64,000 bases of DNA from Hymenobacter nivis (GTDB lineage: Bacteria; Bacteroidota; Bacteroidia; Cytophagales; Hymenobacteraceae): the NCBI RefSeq assembly GCF_006439025.1, contig NZ_RCYZ01000009.1:169741-233740 (forward strand), written 5' to 3'. The notes under the pieces were generated by a model. It saw only the letters and a program-made list of their open reading frames with translations, did no database searches and was not told the DNA's origin. The translations under genes were made by a program, and so were the position numbers. Positions 10,266-19,360 of the stretch are shown here, piece after piece (positions within the stretch are counted from its first letter, which is position 1; each line of letters begins with the position of its first letter).

Positions 10266-10291
10266 AAAAAGCAGCCCGCGGGCTGCTTTTT
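10266..10291. terminator. Bidirectional terminator
   Basis: A 16-nt perfect palindrome (GCAGCCCGCGGGCTGC) is flanked by A5 and T6. It works on both strands: for the small peptide gene on plus and for the T9SS-domain gene that ends at 10337 on minus. Confidence 0.85.
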
Positions 10292-10336
10292 TATTGCCTC
10301 TGCCACACGAAAACCGAGGCGTTGCCGTTGAAATCG

Positions 10337-10732
10337 TTAGCGGATGACAAGCTTACTCATTTGGTTAACTCCGCTGCCTTCCAGCTTCACATAGTATAGG
10401 CCGTTGGCAAAGCCCCTCATGTCAAGCACTTTGGTAGCGCGGTTATTAAGGTCGGTCACGGTTTCGTGGTACACTACGGAGCCAATTACGTTCAGTACCT
10501 GCAATTCGAAGCGGCGGCCTTCTTGGCCGTTAATGGTAAGCTGCACCAAGCCGGGGTTAGTGGGGTTTGGGTACAATACCAATGTTTTATCATCGGTGCC
10601 GGGGCGCGTTTGCTGCACAGCGGTATGCTGGGCCTCGATAGGCCGGGCCGGGGCAACTGGAGCAAACCCGCTAGCTAGGCCAGCAGTGGCCAGGGCCAAG
10701 GCAAAGGAAAGAGCAAGTAGGCGTGGCATCAT
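10337..10732 (-). CDS. Small secreted protein with T9SS type A sorting domain
   Basis: A 131-residue exported protein consisting of little more than a signal peptide (MMPRLLALSFALALATAG), a ~30-residue Pro/Ala linker and a type A T9SS sorting domain: LVLYPNPTNPGLVQLTI, then FELQVLNVIGSVVYHE and GLYYVKLEGSG ending in SKLVIR. With no cargo domain, its own role is unclear; many Bacteroidota encode such minimal sorting-domain proteins. Two adjacent ATGs (10732 and 10729) are equivalent. Upstream DNA is AT-rich and probably holds the promoter. Confidence 0.85.
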   Translation of the reverse strand: MMPRLLALSFALALATAGLASGFAPVAPARPIEAQHTAVQQTRPGTDDKTLVLYPNPTNPGLVQLTINGQEGRRFELQVLNVIGSVVYHETVTDLNNRATKVLDMRGFANGLYYVKLEGSGVNQMSKLVIR

Positions 10733-10939
10733 ACAAAAAGTCAGGGTAGCAAATCGGCCCGAATGCGGTGGAGGACGCACGAGCTGATGGAGTTAACGGT
10801 GGGAATTAAATTTGGTTGACAAAGATAATTCCTAATCTCTATGTTATTGATGAAAAAGTTGTTATTACCGATGGAATCAAACCTTTTCAGGTTTGCCAGC
10901 TATTATTCATCGACTAACTAGTACTTAGCAAATAGTAAA

Positions 10940-12061
10940 GTGGACGTCCTCATTATTGGCGGGGGCCTGGCTGGACTGGCGGCGGCCCTCGACCTGGCCG
11001 GGCGCGGCCACGCCGTAGCCCTGGCCGAGCGCCGGCCCTACCCTTTCCACCGCGTGTGCGGCGAATACGTCAGCAACGAGGTGCTCCCGTACTTGGCCCG
11101 GCTCGGGGCCGATCCGGCGCCGCTGGGCGTGGCCGACATCCGGCGGTTCGAGCTATCGTCGCCGGCCGGGCGCGTGCTGCGCAGCCCCCTGGACCTGGGC
11201 GGTTTCGGAGTGAGCCGCTATGCGCTGGACGAGTTTCTGTACCGGCGGGCGCTGGCGGCGGGCGTACAGTTTTACTTGCCCGCTACGGTGGCCAGCGTGG
11301 CGTTCGACGCCGCGGCGGGGCGCCACGCGGTGGCCCTGGCCGACGGCCGCACCCTGGCCCCGCGCGTGGTGCTGGGGGCCTACGGCAAGCGCGCCAACCT
11401 GGACCGCCAGCTCGACCGACCGTTTTTTCGGCAGCGCTCGCCCTACCTCGGGGTGAAGTACCACCTGCGCCTGCCGGGCCACGCCCGCGACGTGATTGCG
11501 CTGCACAATTTTCGCGATGGCTACGCGGGCATTTCGGCCATCGAGGACGGCAAGCTATGCTTCTGCTACCTCACCACGCGCACCAATTTGAAGGCCCACG
11601 GCGGCACCATTTCGGCCATGGAAAAAGCGGTGCTGCACCGCAATCCGCACCTGCGCGCCATCTTCCACGAAGCCGAATTCCTGTACCCGCAGCCGGAGGT
11701 GATCAACGAGATTTCCTTCGCCCCGAAGCAACCCGTGGAGCAGCACGTGCTGATGTGCGGCGACGCGGCCGGCCTCATCACCCCCTTGTGCGGCAACGGC
11801 ATGGCCATGGCCCTGCACGGTGGGGCCCTAGCCAGCGCCGCGGCCCACGATTTTTTGATCGAAAAAACCAGCCGCACGCAGATGGAGGCGGCCTACGCTG
11901 GGGCCTGGCGGGCGCAGTTTGGGGCCCGGCTGCGGGTGGGGCGCGCCGTGCAGGGCCTATTTGGAGGGCCCGTGCTAAGCGAGGCCGTGGTGGGGGCCCT
12001 GGCCCACTGGCCGGGCGCGGTGCAGGCCCTGATGCGGCGCACCCACGGGGCCCCGTTCTAA
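10940..12061 (+). CDS. NAD(P)/FAD-dependent oxidoreductase (geranylgeranyl-reductase-like), polyketide cluster
   Basis: A 373-residue flavoprotein. The Rossmann FAD motif DVLIIGGGLAGLAAA (GGGLAG at 7-12) opens the protein, and GEYVSNEVLP and the second FAD motif LMCGDAAGLITPLCGNGMAMA are as in the geranylgeranyl reductase / halogenase-like monooxygenase group. It precedes a type III polyketide synthase and a methyltransferase on the same strand with short gaps, so a role in oxidising or hydroxylating the polyketide product is the best inference (compare the Streptomyces srs set: synthase, methyltransferase, flavoprotein). It starts with GTG; no ATG in frame precedes the FAD motif. Confidence 0.9.
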   Translation: MDVLIIGGGLAGLAAALDLAGRGHAVALAERRPYPFHRVCGEYVSNEVLPYLARLGADPAPLGVADIRRFELSSPAGRVLRSPLDLGGFGVSRYALDEFLYRRALAAGVQFYLPATVASVAFDAAAGRHAVALADGRTLAPRVVLGAYGKRANLDRQLDRPFFRQRSPYLGVKYHLRLPGHARDVIALHNFRDGYAGISAIEDGKLCFCYLTTRTNLKAHGGTISAMEKAVLHRNPHLRAIFHEAEFLYPQPEVINEISFAPKQPVEQHVLMCGDAAGLITPLCGNGMAMALHGGALASAAAHDFLIEKTSRTQMEAAYAGAWRAQFGARLRVGRAVQGLFGGPVLSEAVVGALAHWPGAVQALMRRTHGAPF

Positions 12062-12136
12062 GGAAAGCGCGGAGTGGGCCCGGCGGCCAAAATCTTTTGC
12101 CCCCGTGCGCCACGTATTTTGCGTAAAATACGCTTA

Positions 12137-13336
12137 ATGACCAGCTACCTAGGGGCCATCGGCACCGCTAATCCGCCGCACTGCCTTGGGCAGCAGCAAA
12201 TTGCCGATTTCATGGCCCAGGCCCTCGAATTCGGGGCCGACGATACCCGCCGGCTGCGGGCCCTATACCGCGTGTCGGGCATCGGGCACCGCTATTCGGT
12301 GCTGCCCGACTACGGCCGCGCCAACGGCGACTACACTTTCTTCCCCAACACGCCCGGCCTGGAGCCTTTTCCCAGCGTGGGGCAGCGCATGGCCGTGTAC
12401 CGCCGCGAGGCCCTGCCGCTGGCCTTGGCCGCCGTAGCCGACTGCCGCCGCCAGGTGCCGAGCCTGGATTTGGCCACCGTCACACACCTCGTCACGGTGA
12501 GTTGCACGGGCATGTACGCCCCAGGGCTCGACATTGAGCTGGTGCAGGCCCTGGGGCTGCCGGCTTCGGTGCAGCGCACCTGCGTGAACTTCATGGGCTG
12601 CTACGCGGCCGTGAATGCCCTGAAGCTGGCCGACGCCGCCTGCCGCGCCAACCCCGCCGCCCGCGTGCTGGTGGTGAGCGTGGAGCTGTGCACGCTGCAC
12701 TTCCAAAAGAGCGCCGAGGACGACCACTTGGTGAGCAACGCGCTGTTTGGCGACGGCGCGGCGGCCTGCCTGGTGCAGGGCCGGCCGCTGCCCGACGGGG
12801 CCCCTAGCCTGGCCCTCACGGCGTTTCACTGCGGCCTGGAACCCGACGGGCACGCCGACATGGCCTGGCACATCAACGACTTCGGGTTTGAAATGACGCT
12901 GAGCAGCTACGTGCCCAAGCTTATTCAACGCGGCATTGGGCGGCTGACGGAGCAGTTGCTGGAGCACTTGCCGGTACGGCGCGCGGACATCCACCACTTC
13001 GCCATTCACCCCGGCGGGCGCAAGATTCTGGAAACCATCGAGCAAGCCCTGGACCTGAGCCACGACGACAACCGCTATGCCTACCGCGTGCTGCGCGACT
13101 ACGGCAACATGTCGTCGGCCACGGTGCTGTTTGTGCTGCGCGACGTGCTGGCCGCCGCCACGCCCGCCGACCACGGGGCCCCGGTGCTCAGCTTCGCCTT
13201 CGGCCCCGGCCTCACGCTGGAAGCCATGTTGCTGGAGATTTCAGTTGACAATCAGGGGTTGATGGTCAACCAAGAAGAGGCCGTCCATTCGATGAAAGGT
13301 GAGCCAGTTACCGGCGCGTTCGTGGCTGCTGAGTAG
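12137..13336 (+). CDS. Type III polyketide synthase (chalcone/stilbene synthase family)
   Basis: A 399-residue ketosynthase that condenses malonyl-CoA units onto an acyl starter and cyclises the chain. The catalytic triad is visible: Cys155 in NFMGCYAAVN, His291 in FAIHPGG and Asn324 in DYGNMSSATV. GTANPP near the N-terminus and FAFGPGLTLEAMLL at the C-terminus are family signatures. The ATG giving MTSYLGAIGTANPP was preferred over an in-frame ATG 21 codons upstream. Starter and product cannot be read from the sequence; alkylresorcinol- or alkylpyrone-type products are plausible given the neighbours. Confidence 0.94.
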   Translation: MTSYLGAIGTANPPHCLGQQQIADFMAQALEFGADDTRRLRALYRVSGIGHRYSVLPDYGRANGDYTFFPNTPGLEPFPSVGQRMAVYRREALPLALAAVADCRRQVPSLDLATVTHLVTVSCTGMYAPGLDIELVQALGLPASVQRTCVNFMGCYAAVNALKLADAACRANPAARVLVVSVELCTLHFQKSAEDDHLVSNALFGDGAAACLVQGRPLPDGAPSLALTAFHCGLEPDGHADMAWHINDFGFEMTLSSYVPKLIQRGIGRLTEQLLEHLPVRRADIHHFAIHPGGRKILETIEQALDLSHDDNRYAYRVLRDYGNMSSATVLFVLRDVLAAATPADHGAPVLSFAFGPGLTLEAMLLEISVDNQGLMVNQEEAVHSMKGEPVTGAFVAAE

Positions 13337-13366
13337 CAAAAGTGCGTGTTAAATGATACCTGTTAA

Positions 13367-14089
13367 ATGCTAAATAACCGCGCGCCGGGGCCCGAGCTGA
13401 TGGACGACCTGACGCTGGCCTCGGACGACTTGCGCCGCAACCTCGACGAGCTGGAAGTCATCAACACGTGGCTGGGCGGCTACCGGCCGGTGCTGGACGC
13501 GCTGGCTCGGCTGCGGCCGCGCTTTCCCCAGGGCCGGGCCCTGCGCGTGGCCGACCTGGGCAGCGGCGGCGGCGATACGTTGCGCCACGTGGCCCGCTGG
13601 GCCCGCCGCCACGGCATAGCGGTGGAGTTGGTCGGCATTGACGCCAACGCTTTTATGCTGGACTATGCCCGCGCCAAAAGCCAGGATTACCCCGAAATCA
13701 GCTACCAGCAGTTCGATATTTTCTCGGCTGAATTTCAGGCCCAGCCCTTCGATGTGCTGACGTGCAGCCTGTTCTGCCACCACTTCACCGATGACGAGCT
13801 GGGGGCCCTGCTGCGGCAATGGGCCCGGCAGGCGCGGGTGGCCGTGGTCATCAACGACCTGCACCGGCACTGGCTGGCCTACGGCAGCATTTGGGCCCTG
13901 ACGCGGCTGCTCGGCGGCTCGTACCTGGTGCGGCACGACGCGCCGCTGTCGGTGGCCCGCGCCTTTCGGCGCGCCGATTGGGCGCGGCTGCTGGCGCGGG
14001 CGGGCCTCACGCAGTACGAGCTGCGCTGGCGCTGGGCGTTTCGGTGGCAGCTGATTATTTGGCCCGCTGGGGGCCCCGGCGGGCGCTAG
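13367..14089 (+). CDS. SAM-dependent methyltransferase, polyketide cluster
   Basis: A class I methyltransferase of 240 residues. SAM motif I is VADLGSGGGDT (61-71), with an acidic VGIDAN after the next strand and LTCSLFCHHFTDDEL as the post-motif region. It lies 30 bp after the type III polyketide synthase and is almost certainly co-transcribed; the likely substrate is the polyketide's phenolic hydroxyl or ring carbon. A second ATG (codon 12) is possible. Its last 35 bp overlap the end of the convergent TonB_C-repeat gene. Confidence 0.88.
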   Translation: MLNNRAPGPELMDDLTLASDDLRRNLDELEVINTWLGGYRPVLDALARLRPRFPQGRALRVADLGSGGGDTLRHVARWARRHGIAVELVGIDANAFMLDYARAKSQDYPEISYQQFDIFSAEFQAQPFDVLTCSLFCHHFTDDELGALLRQWARQARVAVVINDLHRHWLAYGSIWALTRLLGGSYLVRHDAPLSVARAFRRADWARLLARAGLTQYELRWRWAFRWQLIIWPAGGPGGR

Positions 14090-15653
14090 GGACGGGGGCC
14101 GGGGCGGCCAGGGGCACGGCCACGGCGTAGAGCACCCGAACCAGTTGGCCGTTTTTGAGCCGGCCCGGGGCGAAGCGGGGCAGCCGGCGCACGGCGGCCA
14201 GCACGGCCGCGTCGCAACGTTCGTCCAGCCCCTGCACCACGTAGGCGCCGGTGGGCGTGCCGGTAATTTCGACAGTGAAGGCCACCACGACGCGCCCGGC
14301 CCGGCAGGCGGGCCCGGCGGGCAACATAAGCCGCTGCCGGATGGCCGCCACCACGGCCGCGGCGCCGCCCCCGCCGGGCGGTTGAGGCATTTGCGCTGCC
14401 CCGGTGTAGGTCTGCTGACCCGGGGCCCAGCCGTCGTCAATGTCTAGGGTGCTGAACCGGTTAAGGGTTTCTCGCCGCAGGTCCTCCACGCTTGCTTCGC
14501 TGCCGGTGTAGGGAAAGCTGATTTTCAGAAATTTGCGTACCGGCGCGGCTTGGCCCTGGGCATTGCGGGCGGGCGTCCAGGCGGGTAGGGCGCGCACCAG
14601 GCGCAGGGCAGCCGTATCGCAGACCGGGCTCAGGGGCAAGGCCACGGCGGCGTTGCGTACGCGGCCGTCGGTGCCCACCACGCAGTCAATTCCCACGTCG
14701 CCCCAGCGGCTGTGGTTTTGCACCTCGGCCGGCAGGCGCAGGTTTTGACTGACGTATTCATCAAGCCCCGGCGCGGGAAATTCGGCCGGCTGGGCCATTT
14801 CCGAATCGGAGTACACGTGCGTGGGGCTCACGACCGTAACCAGAAAATCCATGGCCGCGGCCGCGGGCTGGCCCTTGTGCTGGTTGGGGGCAAAGCGGGG
14901 CAGCTGGCCCACGGCGGCGGCCACGGCGGCATCGGCCGCGGGGCTCAGGCTGTTGGCTAGGCGCACGCTATAGGGTACGCCGCTGGGCCCCACGGTGAGG
15001 TGCACCAGCACTTGGCCTTCTACTTTGCCGCTGCGCACCTCGGCCGGCACCACCAGCGCGCGTTGCACGGCCTCGGCGGCGGCCCGGAAGCGGGCGGCGT
15101 AGGTGGGGTCGTCGAGCTGCTGCGAAAACCCTTGCATGATTTCGACCACTTGGGCCGAGTCGGGCCGCGGGGCCTGTGGCAAGGGGTAGCCGGAGGGCCC
15201 CAGGTGCAACTCGCCCGGGGCGTATACGTGCCGGGGCCCCACGAACGGGATGCCTAACTCGAAACGCTGCTCGATGGGCGTGCCGTTGCGCGTGGCGGGG
15301 GTGAAGCGGGGCAGCTGAGCCACAGCCGCCAGCACCGCCGCGTCCACGCCTGGGCTGATTCCCTTCACCATCTTAGCGTCGTGCACCGCCCCGTCGGGCC
15401 CCACCGCGAAGGCCACGCGCACATAGCCGTCGGCTGCGCTGGCCGGCAGCACCAGCGCGCGCTGAATCTGGTGGATGACGTCGGTTTGGCTGCCCTGGCT
15501 GCCGGGCAGGCGCGGCATTTCGTAGTGCACCTCCGGGCCGTCGCCGCCCAGCGTGTATTGCATCATAAATTGAGCCCGCGCCGCCGGGCCCGTGGCCAGC
15601 AGCAGGACCCCCAGGGCCCCAGTGCGCCGGCAGAAAGACAAGAAATTAAGCAC
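14055..15653 (-). CDS. Secreted protein with four TonB_C-like repeats
   Basis: A 532-residue protein with a signal peptide (GALGVLLLATGPAARAQ) and four repeats of roughly 90-110 residues resembling the TonB C-terminal domain. Each carries a V-x-V-x-F-x-V-G-x-x-G-x-V strand and ends in an L-P-R-F/W-x-P-x-R-x-x-G motif. Unlike a real TonB it has no N-terminal membrane anchor followed by a Pro-rich periplasmic span, so energy transduction is doubtful; binding of peptidoglycan or TonB boxes is possible. It starts with GTG, as later ATGs would lose the signal peptide. It is followed upstream by two relatives in the same orientation. Confidence 0.82.
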   Translation of the reverse strand: MLNFLSFCRRTGALGVLLLATGPAARAQFMMQYTLGGDGPEVHYEMPRLPGSQGSQTDVIHQIQRALVLPASAADGYVRVAFAVGPDGAVHDAKMVKGISPGVDAAVLAAVAQLPRFTPATRNGTPIEQRFELGIPFVGPRHVYAPGELHLGPSGYPLPQAPRPDSAQVVEIMQGFSQQLDDPTYAARFRAAAEAVQRALVVPAEVRSGKVEGQVLVHLTVGPSGVPYSVRLANSLSPAADAAVAAAVGQLPRFAPNQHKGQPAAAAMDFLVTVVSPTHVYSDSEMAQPAEFPAPGLDEYVSQNLRLPAEVQNHSRWGDVGIDCVVGTDGRVRNAAVALPLSPVCDTAALRLVRALPAWTPARNAQGQAAPVRKFLKISFPYTGSEASVEDLRRETLNRFSTLDIDDGWAPGQQTYTGAAQMPQPPGGGGAAAVVAAIRQRLMLPAGPACRAGRVVVAFTVEITGTPTGAYVVQGLDERCDAAVLAAVRRLPRFAPGRLKNGQLVRVLYAVAVPLAAPAPVPSARRGPQRAK

Positions 15654-15777
15654 GGTGCAAGCTAGCAGCGGCCGCGCTTATTGGGGGCCCTTTTCCGCGG
15701 GGCCCCGCCCGTCAGGCAGCGCAACAGTACGTCGCGGCGCCGCCCACCGGTAGCCGGGGCTACTCCGTTGCCGACCG

Positions 15778-17628
15778 CTAGAAGCCCACAGACACTGTGA
15801 ACGACACCGACACCAGCCGCCCGTTTTGCCTGCCGGGCAGGAAGCGCGGCAGCTGGCGCGTGGCCGCCAGTAGGGCCGCTTCGCAGTCTCCCCCCACCCC
15901 GCGCACTATTTTGGCGTCCGTCACGGTGCCGTCGGGCCGCACAATGAACGACACGAAGACGCGGCCGGCACAAGCCGCAGCCGGCCGCACCGCCCGCTCG
16001 CGGATGGCCGCCTCAATGGCGCCGAGGCCGCCACCGCCGGGCAGCTCCGGCATCCGCTCCACGTAGGTGTACACCTTGTCCTCCTCCACCTCGGGGGCCG
16101 CGGGGGCGGCGGGCGGCGGCAGGGCCACGTCGGCGTACGTGCGCACGGCAATGGCGTGGCCGTCGGCGTTGCGGGCGGGGGCCCAGGCGGGCATGGCGCG
16201 CACGAGGCGCAGGGCTTCTTCGTCGCAGCTGGCGCACAGGTGCTGCGTTACCTGGGCCTCGCGCACCCGGCCGTCCACGCCCACTACGAAGCTGACGCCG
16301 ACGCGGCCGTTCAGGTTTTCTTTGGTCACCACGGGCGGCAGCCGCAGGTTTTGGCGCAGGTACGCGCCGAGCCCCGGGGCAGGAAATTTGGGCGCGTAGG
16401 CCACGGCCACGTCGTTGGCCCCGAACACGTGGCCGGGGCCCAGCAGCGGCACCTGCAGGGCGAGGCTCACCGCTACCGGCTGGCCGTTTTGGCGGCCGGG
16501 CACGAAGCGCGGCAGCTGGCCCACCGCCGCTAGCACCGCCGCGTCGGCCGCGGGGCTCAGGCCGCGGGTAATTTGGGCGGCGCGCACCCGCCCGTTGCGG
16601 CCCACCACGAACGACACGCCCACGGGGCCCTCCACGCGGCCGGCGCGCACCTCGGCCGGCAGCACCGCGTTGCGCTGAATCAGCTGCACCAGCTCGACGG
16701 CCCCGCTCTCGCGGGGCAGCCGCGGCATCTGCTCCACGTAGGTGTACACCCGGGTAGTGTCGTCGGGCACCACTTCCGGCACGGGGGCCCCAGCCGGCGG
16801 GGCGTCGCGCCGGGCCTGCTCCAGCTCCTCGGGCCGCGGGAAAACGATGGTGCGCCGCAGCCACACGGCCACCGGCTTGTCTTCGTACGTGCCGGGCCGG
16901 AAGACGGGCAGGCGGGCCAGGGTTTGCAAAGCGGCGCGGTTGTAGGGCAGCCCACTGCCGGGGCCCACCAGCGCGTCCACCACGTGGCCAGTGACATCCA
17001 CGGTGAAAATGACTTCTACTTGGGAGCGGCCGGGGTTGGCGCCAAGCGAGCCCGCCGGCGGCAACACCAAGCGGCGCTCCAGGGCGGCCTCGATGCTTTC
17101 GCCGCTGGGCAGGCGGGGCGAGGCCCACGCGCCCCGCTCGCCGATGGGCCAGCCGGGGGGCGGGCGCAGGCCATCCAGGGCTTTGGCGCCGAACTGGTAG
17201 GGCCCCAGGGCTCCCACCCCGAGGGTGTAGTACACGCCCACGGCTTCGCCCTCCTGCCGGGCCGGCACGAAGCGCGGCAGCTTGGCCACCGCCGCCCGCA
17301 CAGCCAGCTCAAAATCGGGGCCCAACGCGGTGAGCACCTGCACGCGGCCTACGCGGCCGGTGGCCCCCACCACAAACGTCACCAGGGCCCCGTCGGTAGC
17401 TTTGGGGGGCGGGGCCCCGGCCTTGGGGCGGTACACCAGCCGCTGCTGCACGGCGGCCTGCACGGCCTCGCGGTAGCCGGGGCCGGTGGGCAGGGCGGGC
17501 ATTTGCGCGGCCTCGGTGTAGATGAGGGGCAGCGGCTCCTCGCCGGGCAGCCCCTGGCCGGCGGCGGCCAGGGCGCCCAAAATCATCCAACCCCACCCCA
17601 GCCAGCGCAACAGCAGCGAAACAATCAT
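15778..17628 (-). CDS. Secreted protein with five TonB_C-like repeats
   Basis: A 616-residue paralogue of its downstream neighbour. A hydrophobic N-terminus (LGWGWMILGALAAAGQG) acts as signal peptide. Five TonB_C-like units follow, several opened by YTEAAQMP or YTYVEQMPRLP and closed by QLPRFVPGRQNGQPV. The last three units match the last three of the neighbouring gene in order and character (second-last with CASCDEEALRLVRAMPAWAPARNADG), so the pair arose by gene duplication. No transmembrane anchor follows the signal peptide. Specific function unknown. Confidence 0.82.
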   Translation of the reverse strand: MIVSLLLRWLGWGWMILGALAAAGQGLPGEEPLPLIYTEAAQMPALPTGPGYREAVQAAVQQRLVYRPKAGAPPPKATDGALVTFVVGATGRVGRVQVLTALGPDFELAVRAAVAKLPRFVPARQEGEAVGVYYTLGVGALGPYQFGAKALDGLRPPPGWPIGERGAWASPRLPSGESIEAALERRLVLPPAGSLGANPGRSQVEVIFTVDVTGHVVDALVGPGSGLPYNRAALQTLARLPVFRPGTYEDKPVAVWLRRTIVFPRPEELEQARRDAPPAGAPVPEVVPDDTTRVYTYVEQMPRLPRESGAVELVQLIQRNAVLPAEVRAGRVEGPVGVSFVVGRNGRVRAAQITRGLSPAADAAVLAAVGQLPRFVPGRQNGQPVAVSLALQVPLLGPGHVFGANDVAVAYAPKFPAPGLGAYLRQNLRLPPVVTKENLNGRVGVSFVVGVDGRVREAQVTQHLCASCDEEALRLVRAMPAWAPARNADGHAIAVRTYADVALPPPAAPAAPEVEEDKVYTYVERMPELPGGGGLGAIEAAIRERAVRPAAACAGRVFVSFIVRPDGTVTDAKIVRGVGGDCEAALLAATRQLPRFLPGRQNGRLVSVSFTVSVGF

Positions 17629-17727
17629 GCCGCAAGCTAGCGGTGAACGACGCGCTTAAAACCGCTTTTGCTTTTGGGCCGGTTATTGGCCGCGCTTTGG
17701 GCTTAGCCCCGCCGCCGCGGCCATCGG

Positions 17728-18150
17728 CTAAAAAGTAATCGGCACGGTGAGGACGACCGAAACGGGCCGTCTGTTTTGCCGACCGGGGCTAAAGCGCGGC
17801 AGCTGGCGGACGGCCGCCAGCACGGCTTCGTCGCAGCTGGCGGCTAGTCCTTTGATGATTTTAGCCTCGCGCACCACCCCGCTGGGCCCCACCACGAACG
17901 AGACGAATACCTTGCCGCCGCAGCCACCCGTGGGCGCCACCCGCGCCTGAATAGCCGCCATAATGGCCGCGTTGCTGCCGCCGCCCGGTAGCTGCGGCAT
18001 CTGCTCGACGTAGGTGTACACACTGGACGAGTCGCGCGTGGGCGCGACGCGCACGGCGTTGGGCATAGTTTGGGCCGCAGCGGTACCGGTGGCGGCCAGT
18101 AGCACGCTGGCGGCCAGCGCCCAGCGGCGCGATGAGGGAAAGAAAGTCAT
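17728..18150 (-). CDS. Secreted single TonB_C-domain protein
   Basis: A 140-residue protein: signal peptide (RRWALAASVLLAATGTAAAQ), a short linker, then one TonB_C-like unit beginning VYTYVEQMPQLPGGG and ending QLPRFSPGRQNRRPVSV. It is most similar to the last repeat of the 616-residue neighbour and may represent the founding unit. The start giving MTFFPSSRRWALAAS was chosen because an in-frame ATG 17 codons upstream adds a Cys-rich stretch unlike a signal peptide. The first bases upstream of the three paralogues' starts look alike (GCAAGCTAGC or GCAAGGTAGG), which supports duplication with 5' leader. Confidence 0.8.
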   Translation of the reverse strand: MTFFPSSRRWALAASVLLAATGTAAAQTMPNAVRVAPTRDSSSVYTYVEQMPQLPGGGSNAAIMAAIQARVAPTGGCGGKVFVSFVVGPSGVVREAKIIKGLAASCDEAVLAAVRQLPRFSPGRQNRRPVSVVLTVPITF

Positions 18151-18249
18151 GCCGCAAGGTAGGCAGCCGGCGGCGCAGAGGCCACCCCGAACGGCCGCCA
18201 CCGCCGGGCCGCTGGGGGCCCTAACTGGTCCGCTTTTTCAAAGCCATTT

Positions 18250-19152
18250 TCAGTCCCACAGGCCGGCGGCCACGCGGAAGGTATTGGCGTGGGCTTCCAC
18301 GATGTCGGCGATGCGGGCCGAGTAGCCACCGCCCATGCACACCACCACGGGCAGGCCGCGGGCGTGGCAGAGGCCGAGTACCAGGGCGTCGCGCTGGCGG
18401 CAGCCTTCGCGGCTCAGGGCCAGGTAGCCGAGCTTGTCGGTGGCCAGCACGTCCACGCCGGCCAGGTAAAAGATGAAGTCGGGGCGCACGCGGTCCACCA
18501 GGGGCCCCAGGGTGGCGGCCAGCAGCGCCAGGTACTCGGCGTCGGCGGTGCCGTCGGGCAGGGGCTGGTCGAGGTCGGAGGTTTCCTTGCGGCCGGGGTA
18601 GTTGCGGGCCCCGTGCACCGAGTAGGTGAACACGCGCGGCTCGTGCTGGAAAATGGCGGCCGTGCCGTTGCCCTGGTGCACGTCCAGGTCCACAATCAGC
18701 ACCTGCTTGGCCAGGCCGTTGGCCAGCAGCCAGGCGGCGGCGGCGGCCTGGTCGTTGAGCAGGCAAAAGCCCTCGCCCCGGGCCCGGAAGGCGTGGTGGG
18801 TGCCGCCAGCAATGTTGAACGCCGCGCCGTGCACCAGGGCCCGCCGGGCGCACTCGATGGTGCCGCCGAGGATGGTGATTTCGCGCCTGAACAGCTCCGG
18901 CGACCACGGGAAACCGGTCACGCGCTCCTCCTGCCGCGTGAGCTGGCCGAGGCGCAGGCGCTGGTAATAGTCGGCGTCGTGCACCCGCAAAATATCTTCG
19001 TCGGGCGGGGGCGCGGGCACGAAAAAATCGGCGGCCGTGGCCGTGCCCTCGTGCAGCAATTGCTCGGGCAGCAGCTCGTACTTCAGCATCGGGAAGCGGT
19101 GGGCGGCCGGCAGCGGGTGGGCGTAGCTGGGGGCAAAGGCAATGGGCAGCAT
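18250..19152 (-). CDS. Histone deacetylase family hydrolase (acetoin-utilisation/AcuC-like)
   Basis: A 300-residue zinc-dependent amidohydrolase of the HDAC superfamily (bacterial branch). The active-site His pair is GGTHHAF (H119, H120), zinc ligands are D157 and H159 in IVDLDVHQGNGTA, with D234 in LAGVDVLATD as the third ligand. It probably removes acyl groups from small molecules or lysines. It is monocistronic between the TonB_C genes and the tRNA. The first ATG gives the canonical N-terminus (IAFAPSYAHPLP...HRFPMLKY). Confidence 0.92.
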   Translation of the reverse strand: MLPIAFAPSYAHPLPAAHRFPMLKYELLPEQLLHEGTATAADFFVPAPPPDEDILRVHDADYYQRLRLGQLTRQEERVTGFPWSPELFRREITILGGTIECARRALVHGAAFNIAGGTHHAFRARGEGFCLLNDQAAAAAWLLANGLAKQVLIVDLDVHQGNGTAAIFQHEPRVFTYSVHGARNYPGRKETSDLDQPLPDGTADAEYLALLAATLGPLVDRVRPDFIFYLAGVDVLATDKLGYLALSREGCRQRDALVLGLCHARGLPVVVCMGGGYSARIADIVEAHANTFRVAAGLWD

Positions 19153-19320
19153 CGAAGCTAATTATTGGTTGTCAGGCGTTTGCTGCCATTTGGGCGGATA
19201 GTGACCAGCATTTACGCACAAGTAAACAGCTCCTGCTTTTGGCACAGCTGCTTGCCATTAAGAACAAAAGCCATCCGCTAATGGCCCGGCACCGAGCTGC
19301 GCCTGGCCCCGGGGGCCCTA

Positions 19321-19359
19321 AAAAGCAAAACGCCTCCCCGCGCGGCGGGAAGGCGTTTT
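19321..19359 (-). terminator. Intrinsic terminator after tRNA-Val
   Basis: A GC stem (AAAACGCCT... paired with AGGCGTTTT) with further AAAA on the plus-strand left side gives a U-rich tail on the minus strand directly after the tRNA 3' end. Confidence 0.8.
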
Positions 19360-19360
19360 G

